A stretch of DNA of 64,000 bases from Isoptericola jiangsuensis (lineage in GTDB: Bacteria; Actinomycetota; Actinomycetes; Actinomycetales; Cellulomonadaceae). The notes under the pieces were generated by a model. It did not search any database, was not told where the DNA came from, and worked only from the letters and a program-made list of their open reading frames with translations. Below are positions 30,901 to 39,104 of the stretch, in pieces. The position numbers and the translations under genes are program-made. How positions within the stretch are numbered: position 1 is the stretch's first letter; each line of letters begins with the position of its first letter. Where the stretch lies: positions 2,790,001 through 2,854,000 of the forward strand of contig NZ_PDJJ01000001.1 of assembly GCF_002563715.1 (NCBI RefSeq), written 5' to 3'.

Positions 30901-33823
30901 AGTCACCGGGCTCGATGTACCCGATGTTCAGGCCGCCACCCGCGGAGTCGCCCGTGGTCTCGGTCTGCACGCCGGGGTCGCCGGAGCCGTCGCTCAGCGA
31001 CTCGACGCGCCCCGTCGAGGTGTAGAACTCCGCCTGGACGAGCTTCGGCTGCAGCACCTGCAGGTCGTTGCCCGTCAGCGGGACGCCGACCTCGCCGCCG
31101 TCGTCGGAGTACATCGCCTCGATCACCCAGAAGATGTTCGACTCGATGCCGTGGCCCTCGTCGCGGGCCGTCTGGAGCGTGCCCTCGCAGCCCGTGAGCT
31201 CCTCCATGGGGTGCGCGTGCGAGTCGTGACCGAGCGACGTGAACAGCGTGACGTCCTCGCAGGACACCTCGCCGTCCGGGTCGTCCACGGCGATCTCGTA
31301 CCGCACCTGGTCGCCCCACTCGAAGAACCCGCCGTTCTCCGGGAACGTCAGCGACACCGTGGGTGCCACGTTCCCGACGACGACCGTCACGTTCGCGACG
31401 CCCGTCTGGCCGGCCTCGTCGGTCGCGGTGAGCTGGGCGGTGTAGCGCCCGTTCTCCGTGTACGTGTGGACCGGGTTCGCCTCGGTGCTGGGCTCCGAGC
31501 CGTCGCCGAACGTCCACTGCAGCGAGATCGCGTCGCCGCCCGGGTGCCGGGTGCCCTCCGAGGAGAACTGCACCGTCAGCGGCGCGGCTCCGCTCGTGGT
31601 GTCCGCGCTCGCGCGGGCGATCGGGGCGGGGTTGCCCTGGACGTAGTTGACCTTGTAGACGCCCGAGGTGTCGTTGTTGCCGCCGAACCCGGCGCCCCAG
31701 TCGACGACGTACAGCGCGCCGTCCGGACCGAAGTCGAAGTCCATCGGGCGGTCGAAGCCGGCCGACGGGTCGAAGATCTGCGGCAGGATCCGGTTGATGT
31801 CGACGAGGTCGTCACGCTGGTCGCCCGCGAGCTGGAACGAGTACATCCGACCCTGGTTCCACTCGCCGAACAGCGCCTTGCCGTCCCAGTACTCGGGCCA
31901 CTTGACGTCCGAGTCGAGGTCGGCGTCGTACTGGTAGACGGGCCCGCCCATCGGCGCGCCGCCGCCCCCGATCTCCGGGAAGTCGGCGTTGCCGCCGCCG
32001 GTGTACCAGACCTCCGCGCCGATGGCGGGGGGCAGCTGGTCGATGCCGGTGTTGTTCGGCGAGTCGTTCACGACGCCCGCCGCGCAGTCGAACGACGCCC
32101 CGGACTGGCCGGTCGCGAAGTTGTAGTCGACGTAGTCGTTGTTGGAGCCCGTGCAGTACGGCCAGCCGTAGAAGCCGGGCTCGGACACGACGTTCCACTC
32201 CACCGCGCCGCGCGGACCGCGCGCCGGGTCGGCCGAGCCGGAGTCCGGACCGTAGTCCGCGACCAGCACGTTGCCCGACTCGGGGTCGAGCCCGATGCGG
32301 AACGGGTTGCGGAAGCCCATCGCGTAGATCTCCGGCAGGGTGTCCGGCGTGCCCGGCGCGAACATGTTGCCGTCCGGGACCGTGTACGTGCCGTCGTCCT
32401 GCGGCGTGATCCGCAGGACCTTGCCCCGCAGGTCGTTCGAGTTCGCCGAGGTGCGCTGCGCGTCGTAGTTCTGCCGACCCGCCCGCTCGTCGATCGGGGT
32501 GAAGCCCGCCGACTCGAACGGGTTGGTGTTGTCACCCGTGGCGAGGTACAGGTTGCCGGCCTCGTCGAACTGCATGTCACCGCCGGCGTGGCAGCAGGTC
32601 TGCCGCTGCGTCGGCACGACCAGCACCTTCTCCTCCGACGCCGGGTCGATGCTGCCCGTGGCGGCGTCGTAGTCGAACCGCGAGACCCGGTTGTGCGGGC
32701 CGTCGGTGCCGACGTCCTGCGGCGACCAGTACAGGTAGACCCAGCCGTTGTCCGCGAAGTCCGGGTCGAGGACCACGCCGGTGAGGCCGTCCTCGTTGGA
32801 CTGCGTGACCGACAGCGTCATCGCGGTGCTCGTCGTGCTCGTGTCCGGGTCGATGACCCGCACGCGGCCGTCACGCTCCACGTAGAACACGGTGCCGTCC
32901 GGCGCGACGTCCAGCATCATCGGGTTCGCGGTGTCCTCGTCGAGCGGCACCATCTCGTAGCTGTCGCTCTGCGTGGCCGAGCAGTCGGAGTCGACGACGC
33001 CCGCCGCGGTCTGCAGACCGCCCAGCAGGTGCTCGAGGAACTCCGGCTCGGCGAAGGACTCGTTCGTGTGCCCGCCGCCGGTGTACCAGGACCGGCCGCC
33101 GTCGTACGCCTGGCACCACGCCGTCGGGTGCTCGGCGCCCATCGCGCCGGTGCCCGCGTCGTACGTGGTCTCGTCCAGCGACGCCAGGACGTGCACCTGG
33201 TCGCGCGGGTTCGAGCGGAAGTTGTACCACTCGTCGAAACGCTCCCACCGCGCCGGCAGGTGCTCGGTCGACGCGTGGACGTGGTCCTCGACCTTGACCG
33301 TCGCGGTCTGGTTCTGCGGGTGCGCGCTGAAGTACGCGCCCACGAGCTCGCCGTACCACGGCCAGTCGTACTCGGTGTCGGACGCGGCGTGGATGCCGGC
33401 GTAGCCGCCACCGCCCTGGATGTAGCGCTCGAACGCCCCCTGCTGCGCGGCGTCGAGCACGTCGCCCGTGGTGGACAGCCACGCCACCACGTCGTAGTTC
33501 GCGAGGTTCTCGTCGGTGAAGGCGCCGGGGTCCTCCGTGGCGTCCACGGTGAAGCCGTGCTCCTGCCCGAGCTGCTCGATCGCGGCGACTCCCGCCGGGA
33601 TCGAGCCGTGGCGGAAGCCGGCGGTCCTGGAGAACACCAGGACGTCGAAGGGGTCGGACTGGGCCGGGGCCGCCGCGACACGCGCGGCGGGGACGTCGGC
33701 CGGGACGGCCGCCTGAGCGGCGGCCGCCGTGGCCAGGGTCATCGGGACGGAGACCGCGAGCGCCGTGGCGGCGGCGATCGACCGCCCCCCTGCGCGTGAC
33801 GGTCTCCGGTGCGGGTTCCTCAC
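27923..33823 (-). CDS. Secreted multidomain ThuA / PQQ-type sugar dehydrogenase fusion protein
   Basis: 1,966 residues. Order, with approximate residues: signal peptide (1-40, ending AQA); ThuA-like domain (57-285; DVLVFSRTAGFRHGSI, GGGYAGIHAASDTEYDWPWY); six-bladed glucose/sorbosone dehydrogenase propeller (295-730; NEDGLTGVVLDPDF, CCHAGGDMQFDEAGNLYLATGD, DYGPDSG); PKD domain (733-816); Ig-like linker; CBM6-like domain (925-1062); second PKD (1062-1155); two concanavalin-like/DUF1349 domains (1166-1368 and 1378-1578), each opening with DDFLGTDLDEDRW-like sequence; an Ig/FN3-like domain; and three tandem repeats of about 95 residues (1680-1966). Start GTG at 33823 with AAGGAG 5 nt upstream. 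No cell-wall anchor or C-terminal helix, so probably released. It follows the Gfo/Idh gene. Probable role: extracellular binding and oxidation of a sugar polymer or oligosaccharide; exact substrate unknown. Confidence 0.88.
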   Translation of the reverse strand: MRNPHRRPSRAGGRSIAAATALAVSVPMTLATAAAAQAAVPADVPAARVAAAPAQSDPFDVLVFSRTAGFRHGSIPAGVAAIEQLGQEHGFTVDATEDPGAFTDENLANYDVVAWLSTTGDVLDAAQQGAFERYIQGGGGYAGIHAASDTEYDWPWYGELVGAYFSAHPQNQTATVKVEDHVHASTEHLPARWERFDEWYNFRSNPRDQVHVLASLDETTYDAGTGAMGAEHPTAWCQAYDGGRSWYTGGGHTNESFAEPEFLEHLLGGLQTAAGVVDSDCSATQSDSYEMVPLDEDTANPMMLDVAPDGTVFYVERDGRVRVIDPDTSTTSTAMTLSVTQSNEDGLTGVVLDPDFADNGWVYLYWSPQDVGTDGPHNRVSRFDYDAATGSIDPASEEKVLVVPTQRQTCCHAGGDMQFDEAGNLYLATGDNTNPFESAGFTPIDERAGRQNYDAQRTSANSNDLRGKVLRITPQDDGTYTVPDGNMFAPGTPDTLPEIYAMGFRNPFRIGLDPESGNVLVADYGPDSGSADPARGPRGAVEWNVVSEPGFYGWPYCTGSNNDYVDYNFATGQSGASFDCAAGVVNDSPNNTGIDQLPPAIGAEVWYTGGGNADFPEIGGGGAPMGGPVYQYDADLDSDVKWPEYWDGKALFGEWNQGRMYSFQLAGDQRDDLVDINRILPQIFDPSAGFDRPMDFDFGPDGALYVVDWGAGFGGNNDTSGVYKVNYVQGNPAPIARASADTTSGAAPLTVQFSSEGTRHPGGDAISLQWTFGDGSEPSTEANPVHTYTENGRYTAQLTATDEAGQTGVANVTVVVGNVAPTVSLTFPENGGFFEWGDQVRYEIAVDDPDGEVSCEDVTLFTSLGHDSHAHPMEELTGCEGTLQTARDEGHGIESNIFWVIEAMYSDDGGEVGVPLTGNDLQVLQPKLVQAEFYTSTGRVESLSDGSGDPGVQTETTGDSAGGGLNIGYIEPGDWWAHSPVSLANVDSITLRAASPSGGGPISLRWDDPEGPEIGSVTVPATGDWQVYTDVTAELHDVPSGSGTLYLVQTAGQSNVNWMVVNGRGVTDNVRPTIETFEVTPTSGTAPLTVTASVEASDPEGEDVTFAWDAGLGDGFADGGDSFEFTYDEPGTYRLQVRATDERGAYTVQYTTVTVNETETEPVLCLTGRSDDFLGTDLDEDRWTVLNRDQNLAVRDGSLVVPTTTSDFYGTDNTTVPNLVLQDLPDGPFTATAKLTLPARQQYQQAGLLIWEDQDNYAKMVVQGRSQAADPATRIFQFIREVNAAPNEVGESNSANLGATFPDTVYVRFVSDGQDLRAAYSADGVDFTTMPQTKSIADLEDPKIGLVSLKGNNTSSPVIDAEFDWFHITPDDTASTPGPDDEFDGTDLDRCRWDVVREDPSSYRVTGGALEIDTTPTDIYTGSNTGTPNIVVQDLEDGDWTVETLVDGSDFDQQYQQGGIIVYGGDDDYVKLDYITDNTAGSAVVRRIELRSEVASVVQDPQPNANDLTADVWHLRLTKEGSTFTGAYSADGEDWTTFAQSVTHAGLEDAPVGLYALGASQQSVATARFEHFRVLGAADPLTVAGTLDPAEPDGPDGQWLGPVTVTVDTTGGPDGVQVYREVNVDGEGWVEYTAPVVVSGPGAHTVAVRASADGETVTGDTLEFTIAAPEVVEATPAVELTQPTCTLGDDGQPVVGTGAVRGVATEGVQRYVVWAADDLGTYIGDGSDLPPGDYVVRAWPAEGYELVPAEGWTRIFQGRLQTTVTLEDPDCPTVPAVDVVQATCTWDASDDQVVTGGSIEPMTNPGIRSYVVREWVDGAAGDVPADLGDLEPGTYRVAARPAEGYFLVEDGDWKVRDNGLAVLFVTIEEPECPDPTTPAVVVEAATCDAGGSLSPVVVPGVKSYVVHRWVDGKAQAKPADLADLAPGEYRVIASPAPRTTLTPTGDWTLSPSGKATVVVTVEEVCD

Positions 33824-33975
33824 AAGAGCTCCTTCGTCGTCGAACGATGCTGTTGCTGCGCTCCGCGGCTCCCGGTCCGTCGGCCCTGACGTCCCGTCAC
33901 CCGGTCGGTGGCCCGTGCCACCCCCTCCTGCGGGCACGCCACGGCGCCCGCACCCTCCTCCTTCCTCGCGGCAGA

Positions 33976-33999
33976 CCCGACGGCGTCGTCGCCGTCGGG
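33976..33999 (-). terminator. Stem-loop after the Gfo/Idh gene
   Basis: CCCGACGGCG-TCGT-CGCCGTCGGG, a 10-bp perfect stem 12 nt after the oxidoreductase stop. The 188-bp gap (33824-34011) to the next gene contains no other feature that I can support. Confidence 0.65.
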
Positions 34000-34011
34000 C
34001 CGCGGCGCCCG

Positions 34012-35187
34012 TCAGACGAGCGCCACCCAGCCGCTGCCCTGCTCGGAGCTGCGCTCGACGGCGTCGAGCACCCGCTGCACCGCCAGGCCGTCGGCGAACG
34101 ACGGCGTGGGCTGACGCCCGGCGGCCAGGTCCTCCACGAGGTCCACCACCTGGTGGGTGAACCCGTGCTCGTAGCCGAGCCCGTGGCCGGGCGGCCACCA
34201 CGCCCCCGTGTAGGGGTGGTCGGGCTCGGTGACGACGATCCGGCGGAAGCCCGCCGTGGCGGACTCCTCGGTGTCGTCGTAGAAGTGCAGGACGTTCATG
34301 TCCTCGAAGTCGAAGGCGACGGAGCCCTTCGACCCGTTGATCTCGAGGCGGATGGCGTTCTTGCGTCCGGTGGCGAACCGGGTCGCCTCGAAGCTCGCGA
34401 GACCGCCGCCGGACAGCCGGCCGAGGAACAGCGCGGCGTCGTCCACGGTGACGGGGCCGGTGCCGGATCCCGCCTGCGCGGACAGGCCCGACGACGACTC
34501 CGCCACCGGGCGTTCCCGCACGAAGGTCTCCATGATGCCGCTGACGCCCACGAGGGACTCCCCCGTGACGAACTGCGCGAGGTCGACCACGTGCGCGCCG
34601 ATGTCGCCCAGCGCGCCGGAACCGGCGAGGTTCTTGTCGAGGCGCCAGGACAGCGGGGAGGCCGGGTCCGTCAGCCAGTCCTGCAGGTACTGCGCGCGCA
34701 CGTGGCGCACCTCGCCGATACGGCCGTCGGCGACGAGACGTCGGGCGAGCTGGATGGCGGGCACCCGGCGGTAGGTGAACCCCACCATGGCGAGCACGCC
34801 GTGCTCCGCGGCCCGGGCGGCGGCCGCGGCCATCTCCTCGGCCTCCGCGACCGTGTTCGCGAGCGGCTTCTCGCACAGGACGTGCTTGCCCGCCTCCAGG
34901 GCCGCGATCGCGATCTCGGCGTGCGTGCTGCCCGGGGTGCACACGTCGACCAGGTCGACGTCGTCCCGCGTCAGCAGCGACCGCCAGTCCGTCGTCGCGT
35001 CGTCCCAGCCGAGCTTGTCGGCGGCCGCCCGCACGGCCGCCTGCGACCGTCCCGCGACGACCTGCATGCGGACCTGCAGGGGCAGGTCGAAGAATCGCGG
35101 GGCAGTGCGCCAGGCCTGGGAGTGCGCGGCCCCCATGAACGAGTAGCCGACCATCCCGACGCCGAGGCGTGCCGGTGCGTCACCCAT
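34012..35187 (-). CDS. Gfo/Idh/MocA family NAD(P)-dependent oxidoreductase
   Basis: A 391-residue sugar dehydrogenase-like enzyme. The Rossmann motif is GVGMVGYSFMGAAHSQAW (residues 8-25); GKHVLCEKPLANT holds the conserved Lys of EKP (about 98); GALGDIGAHVVDLAQFVTGE carries the Asp/His pair of the catalytic site (about 180-195). Relatives oxidise pyranosides, often at C3, or inositols. The gene lies between the sugar ABC importer and the ThuA-dehydrogenase gene, like ThuB in rhizobial trehalose loci. Start ATG at 35187 with GGAAGGA upstream. A strong hairpin separates it from the importer genes. Confidence 0.92.
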   Translation of the reverse strand: MGDAPARLGVGMVGYSFMGAAHSQAWRTAPRFFDLPLQVRMQVVAGRSQAAVRAAADKLGWDDATTDWRSLLTRDDVDLVDVCTPGSTHAEIAIAALEAGKHVLCEKPLANTVAEAEEMAAAAARAAEHGVLAMVGFTYRRVPAIQLARRLVADGRIGEVRHVRAQYLQDWLTDPASPLSWRLDKNLAGSGALGDIGAHVVDLAQFVTGESLVGVSGIMETFVRERPVAESSSGLSAQAGSGTGPVTVDDAALFLGRLSGGGLASFEATRFATGRKNAIRLEINGSKGSVAFDFEDMNVLHFYDDTEESATAGFRRIVVTEPDHPYTGAWWPPGHGLGYEHGFTHQVVDLVEDLAAGRQPTPSFADGLAVQRVLDAVERSSEQGSGWVALV

Positions 35188-35236
35188 GTGTCTGGTCCTT
35201 CCTTCGGGGGGCACGGTCACGACCGCGCCCGGGCGG

Positions 35237-35282
35237 CCTCGACCACGGCGGCGGGGTCGGGGCCCCGCCGCCGTGGTCGAGG
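35237..35282 (-). terminator. Strong stem-loop between the sugar-binding protein and Gfo/Idh genes
   Basis: A perfect 20-bp stem: CCTCGACCACGGCGGCGGGG (35237-35256) with its complement at 35263-35282, loop 6 nt, 10 nt after the binding-protein stop. There is no U-tract. It should protect the importer mRNA 3' end and reduce transcription into downstream genes. Confidence 0.78.
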
Positions 35283-35292
35283 GGTCGGTCGG

Positions 35293-36357
35293 TCAGGACT
35301 CGAACGCGTTGGGCAGGTAGTCCGCGACGTTGTCGGCCGTCACCACGGGGGCGAACAGCTGGACGGTGCGGGGCACGTTCGACGACTCGAGGTCGCTCAT
35401 GCTCTTCTCGTGCGCGACCAGGCGGGCGAGCTTGATGCCGTCGGCGGCCTGGGTCGCCGGGTAGATGACGGTGGCCTGGACGACGGAGTCGCCGCTCTCG
35501 ATCTCCCGCATCATGTTCGCGGAGCCCGCGCCGCCCACGAGGAAGAACTCGTCACGGCCGGCGTTCTCGATCGCCTGGAGGACGCCGACGCCCTGGTCGT
35601 CGTCGTGGTTCCAGATGGCGTCGATCTGGGGGGCGGCCTGCAGCAGGTTCGCCGTCACCGACTCACCGCTCTGGACGGTGAACTCGGCCGACACCTGGTT
35701 GTCCACGTCGAGCCCGCAGTCGGCGAGCGCGTCCGCGAAGCCCTGGCTGCGGTCCTGGGTGAGCGGGAGGGAAGCGATGCCCTGGATCTCCGCGACGACC
35801 GCGTCCGGCTGGTCGCCGAGCTCCCCGCAGATGTACTGGCCGGCCGAGACGCCCATGCCGTAGTTGTCGCCGAGCACGGTCGTGCGGGCGGCGAACGGGT
35901 CGGAGAACTCGCGGTCGACGTTGATGACCGGGATGCCGGCCTCCATGGCCTCGATCGCGACGTCGGTGAGCGCGGCGCCGTCGAAGGGCAGGAGCACGAT
36001 GGCGTCCACGCCGTCGGCGATGAAGCCCTCGATCTGGCTGATCTGGACGTTGACGTCGTTGGTGCCCTCGGCGACCCGGAGCTCGACGTCGTCGTAGTTC
36101 TCGGCCTCGGCCTCGGCGGCCGAGGTGATGGCACCCATCCAGCCGTGGTCGGCGGCGGGAGCCGAGAACCCGATGACGACCGGGTCGCCCGGGGCGTCGT
36201 TGTCGGACGAGGCGACGCTCTCCTCGCTCATGGAGTCGCCCTCGGACTCCTCCTCGGCGGGCTCGTTGCTGACGCAGGCGGTCAGGAGCAGGGCCGAGGC
36301 GGCGAGCGCGGCGGGGACGGCGATCATGCGGTGGCGGCGGTGCGTACGTGCGGACAT
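35293..36357 (-). CDS. Sugar ABC transporter substrate-binding lipoprotein (ribose/galactose type)
   Basis: A 354-residue lipoprotein. The signal peptide ends in the lipobox LLTAC (Cys28), followed by an acidic linker of about 30 residues. The mature protein is a type I periplasmic-binding fold of the RbsB/XylF class: VVIGFSAPAADHGWMGAITSAA, QISQIEGFIADGVDAIVLLPFD, GIPVINVDREF, and WNHDDDQGVGVLQAIENAGR. The Asp/Arg/Asn pattern fits a pyranose ligand, though which sugar is unclear. It follows the permease by 73 nt and precedes a very strong hairpin. Confidence 0.93.
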   Translation of the reverse strand: MSARTHRRHRMIAVPAALAASALLLTACVSNEPAEEESEGDSMSEESVASSDNDAPGDPVVIGFSAPAADHGWMGAITSAAEAEAENYDDVELRVAEGTNDVNVQISQIEGFIADGVDAIVLLPFDGAALTDVAIEAMEAGIPVINVDREFSDPFAARTTVLGDNYGMGVSAGQYICGELGDQPDAVVAEIQGIASLPLTQDRSQGFADALADCGLDVDNQVSAEFTVQSGESVTANLLQAAPQIDAIWNHDDDQGVGVLQAIENAGRDEFFLVGGAGSANMMREIESGDSVVQATVIYPATQAADGIKLARLVAHEKSMSDLESSNVPRTVQLFAPVVTADNVADYLPNAFES

Positions 36358-36430
36358 GGGATCTTCCTCGATTCGGTCCGGTCGTGCAGGGTCGGTGGTG
36401 GTGCGGGGTCGGGGTGCTGGGGTGGGGGCG

Positions 36431-37465
36431 TCAGCTCGATCGCGACGGCCTGGAGATGCGCTGCTGGAGGAGCACGGCGCCGACGATGATCGCGCCCCTG
36501 GCGATCTGCTGCACCGAGCTGTCGATGTTGTTGATGATGAAGACGTTGGTGAGCGTCGCGAAGATCAGGACGCCGATGACGGTGCCCACGATCGAGCCGC
36601 GTCCACCGGCGAGCAGCGTGCCGCCGACGACGACCGCGGCGATCACGTCGAGCTCGAGGAGCAGGCCGTTGGTGGAGGAGCCCGCGCCGGTGCGGGCGAG
36701 CAGCATCACCCCGGCGACGCCCGCCGTGAGGCCGGAGAGCCCGTAGACGTACATGAGGTGGCGCTTGACCTTGATGCCGGCCAGGCGGGCCGCCTCCGGG
36801 TTGCCGCCGACGGCGACCGTGCGGCGGCCGAACGTCGTGCGGTTGAGCAGGAACCAGCCCGCGACCACGACGAGCGCGAAGATCCACACGATCTTCGGCA
36901 CGCCCAGCAGGTCGCCCTGGAACGTGTCCTCGAACGACGGCTGGTCGACGATCTGCGTCCGCCGGTTCGCGATGAGCTCGGCCAGGCCGCGGGCCGCGAC
37001 GAGCATCGCGAGGGTGGCGATGAACGCCACCACGTTGCCGTACGCGATGATCACCCCGTTGATGAGCCCGGCGGCGAGCCCGACGGCGAGCGCGCAGCCG
37101 ACCATGACGATCCAGCCGTACTGGTCGGCCATGTTCTGGGTGGCCAGCGTCGAGGCCCAGACGGTCGTCAGCCCGAGGACGGAGCCGACCGACAGGTCGA
37201 TGCCGCCGGTGGTGATGACGAAGGTCATGCCGATGGCCATCACGCCGGTCACCGAGGCGAGGCTCAGGATGATCGTGAGGTTCGTCAGGCTGGCGAAGCG
37301 TTCACCACCCGTGAGGAACCCGACGAGGCACAGCAGGAGGAGCGCGACGACCAGGCCCACGTTGCGGACCGTGCCGCCGGACAGGCTGCTGAACCCGCGG
37401 CGGCGACCGGCCGCCGACTTCGATGTGTCCGCCGCCGGGTTCGACGACGTCTGCTGCTCGCTCAC
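36431..37465 (-). CDS. Sugar ABC transporter permease (RbsC type)
   Basis: A 344-residue inner-membrane subunit of the BPD_transp_2 family with about eight to ten helices. GMTFVITTGGIDLSVGSVLGLT is the characteristic family segment (about residues 75-97), and VVVGGTLLAGGRGSIVGTVIGVLIF the conserved EAA-like coupling stretch (about 275-300). GTG at 37465 overlaps the ATPase stop (GTGA), so it is coupled to it. The N-terminus is a polar cytoplasmic tail of about 30 residues. Confidence 0.94.
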   Translation of the reverse strand: MSEQQTSSNPAADTSKSAAGRRRGFSSLSGGTVRNVGLVVALLLLCLVGFLTGGERFASLTNLTIILSLASVTGVMAIGMTFVITTGGIDLSVGSVLGLTTVWASTLATQNMADQYGWIVMVGCALAVGLAAGLINGVIIAYGNVVAFIATLAMLVAARGLAELIANRRTQIVDQPSFEDTFQGDLLGVPKIVWIFALVVVAGWFLLNRTTFGRRTVAVGGNPEAARLAGIKVKRHLMYVYGLSGLTAGVAGVMLLARTGAGSSTNGLLLELDVIAAVVVGGTLLAGGRGSIVGTVIGVLIFATLTNVFIINNIDSSVQQIARGAIIVGAVLLQQRISRPSRSS

Positions 37466-38982
37466 GCGGCACTTCCTTCCATGACCATGTCGAGCACCTG
37501 GTGCTCGTCGATCGACTCGGCTGGTCCGGTGTGCACGACCTGTCCCTCGGAGATGACGAGGACTCGGTCGGCCAGGCCCAGGACTTCAGGGATCTCGCTG
37601 GAGACCACGATGACGGCGGTGCCCGCGTCGGCGAGCCGGCGCACCAGCTCGTAGATCTCCGACCGGGCCCCGACGTCGACGCCACGGGTGGGCTCGTCGA
37701 GGAGCAGCACCTCGCAGCCGTGCACGAGCCAGCGGGCGAGCATGGCCTTCTGCTGGTTGCCGCCCGACAGCGTCCGGATCGCCCGGTCGACGTCCGGCGG
37801 GCGCAGGTCGAGCGCGACGGCCTGCTCGCGGGCGGCCTCCTTCTCGGCGCGCTCGTCCAGCCAGCCGCCACGGGCCGTCCGCGCGAACGTGGACAGGGTG
37901 ATGTTGCGGTAGACGGGCTCGTCGAGCACGAGCCCCTGGCTCTTGCGCTCCTCGGGGGCGAGGCCCACCCCGGCGTCGACCGCGGCCGCCACGGACCCGG
38001 CCCGCAGGCGTCGGCCGTCGAGCCGCACGCTGCCACCGGTCGCGTGGCGCGCACCGTAGATCGTCTCGAGGATCTCCGAGCGGCCGGAGCCGACCAGGCC
38101 GGCGAGCCCGACGATCTCGCCGGCCCGGACGCTGAGGGAGACGTCGTCGAACGTGCCGGCCAGGCTCAGCGACTCCACCTCGAGCCGCACCGGGGCGTCG
38201 GCGGGCACGCCCGGACGGGCCGGGAACGCGAACTCGACGTCCCGGCCGGTCATGAGCCGGATGAGGTCGGCGGTCGGGGTGTCCGCCACCGCGAGGTTGC
38301 GCCCCACCGTCCGCCCGTCCTTGAGGACGGTGATGCGGTCGCCGATGCGCCGGATCTCCTCGAGGCGGTGCGAGATGTAGATGATGGCGATGCCCTGCGC
38401 GGTGAGCTCCTCGACGACCCGGAACAGGTTGTCGACCTCGCCGGAGTCGAGGACGGCGGACGGCTCGTCCATGACGATGACGCGCGCGTCGTGGGACAGG
38501 GCCCGCGCCATCGAGACGATCTGCTTGCCGGCCGCCGAGAGGGTGCCGACCTCGCGGTGGGGGGAGATCTCGGGGTGCCCGAGGCGCTGCATGAGCGCGC
38601 GGGTGTGGCGCGACGCCTCGCGGCGCTGCGTGAACCCGACCCGGTCGAGCTCGTGCCCGAGGTAGATGTTCTCCGCGACGCTGAGTCCGTCGACGACGTC
38701 GAGCTCCTGGTACATCGTCGCGACGCCGTGCTGGATCGCTGCGACGGGGTGCGGGAGCTCGACGGGTTCGCCGTCGATGAGGATCGTGCCCGCGGTGGGC
38801 TGGTGGGCACCGGCGAGCACCTTGATGAGCGTCGACTTGCCTGCGCCGTTCTGCCCGAGGAGGCAGTGCACCTCACCGGGCAGGACGTCGAGGTCGACGC
38901 CGTCGAGCGCCTTGGCGCCCGGGAAGTGCTTGACGATGCTCTGCATCTGCAGCAGCGGTGCTGCGGGGTCTTCACTGACCAT
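37462..38982 (-). CDS. Sugar ABC transporter ATP-binding protein (RbsA/MglA type, two ABC domains)
   Basis: A 506-residue duplicated ATPase. N-terminal half: Walker A LLGQNGAGKSTLIKVL (about 38), signature LSAAGKQ, Walker B VIVMDEPSAVL. C-terminal half: degenerate Walker A GLVGSGRSEIL (about 290), signature LSGGNQQKAML and Walker B VLLLDEPTRGVDVG. This asymmetry is normal for ribose/galactose-type importers. It is the first gene of the importer operon; the ATG at 38982 is 6 nt from a TAGAGT -10 box with TTGACG 17 nt further upstream, so the operon mRNA is predicted to be leaderless. Confidence 0.95.
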   Translation of the reverse strand: MVSEDPAAPLLQMQSIVKHFPGAKALDGVDLDVLPGEVHCLLGQNGAGKSTLIKVLAGAHQPTAGTILIDGEPVELPHPVAAIQHGVATMYQELDVVDGLSVAENIYLGHELDRVGFTQRREASRHTRALMQRLGHPEISPHREVGTLSAAGKQIVSMARALSHDARVIVMDEPSAVLDSGEVDNLFRVVEELTAQGIAIIYISHRLEEIRRIGDRITVLKDGRTVGRNLAVADTPTADLIRLMTGRDVEFAFPARPGVPADAPVRLEVESLSLAGTFDDVSLSVRAGEIVGLAGLVGSGRSEILETIYGARHATGGSVRLDGRRLRAGSVAAAVDAGVGLAPEERKSQGLVLDEPVYRNITLSTFARTARGGWLDERAEKEAAREQAVALDLRPPDVDRAIRTLSGGNQQKAMLARWLVHGCEVLLLDEPTRGVDVGARSEIYELVRRLADAGTAVIVVSSEIPEVLGLADRVLVISEGQVVHTGPAESIDEHQVLDMVMEGSAA

Positions 38983-38988
38983 GCGACG

Positions 38989-39017
38989 ACTCTAGGCAGA
39001 CTTCTGCTCAGCGTCAA
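38989..39017 (-). promoter_or_regulatory. Promoter of the sugar ABC operon
   Basis: -35 TTGACG (39017-39012; 5 of 6), 17-nt spacer, -10 TAGAGT (38994-38989), 6 nt to the ATG at 38982. The best-looking protein-gene promoter in the window. Confidence 0.75.
38996..39007. promoter_or_regulatory. Operator candidate inside the ABC promoter spacer
   Basis: GCAGA-CT-TCTGC, a 12-bp palindrome between the -10 and -35 boxes. Occupation would block RNA polymerase; the neighbouring ROK repressor is the obvious candidate binder. Inferred from position only. Confidence 0.5.
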
Positions 39018-39044
39018 TCATAAGTTTCGGTACTTTGGGATCGT

Positions 39045-39061
39045 TACATCGCCGTGATGTA
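39045..39061. promoter_or_regulatory. Inverted repeat between ABC operon and ROK gene
   Basis: TACATC-GCCGT-GATGTA, a perfect 6-bp inverted repeat about 28 bp upstream of the ABC -35 box and overlapping the probable ROK promoter (TACGTT at 39060-39065 as -10). Candidate autoregulatory site. Confidence 0.5.
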
Positions 39062-39104
39062 CGTTTAGACACTCAAAGTGCGGACGAAGGAGACGTGGTT
39101 CACT

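Noticed and set aside
26234-33799. 2,521-codon plus-strand open frame
   Set aside because: Antisense to the isomerase and the secreted ThuA-dehydrogenase gene; the translation is low-complexity with no recognisable motif, while the minus strand gives clear domains.
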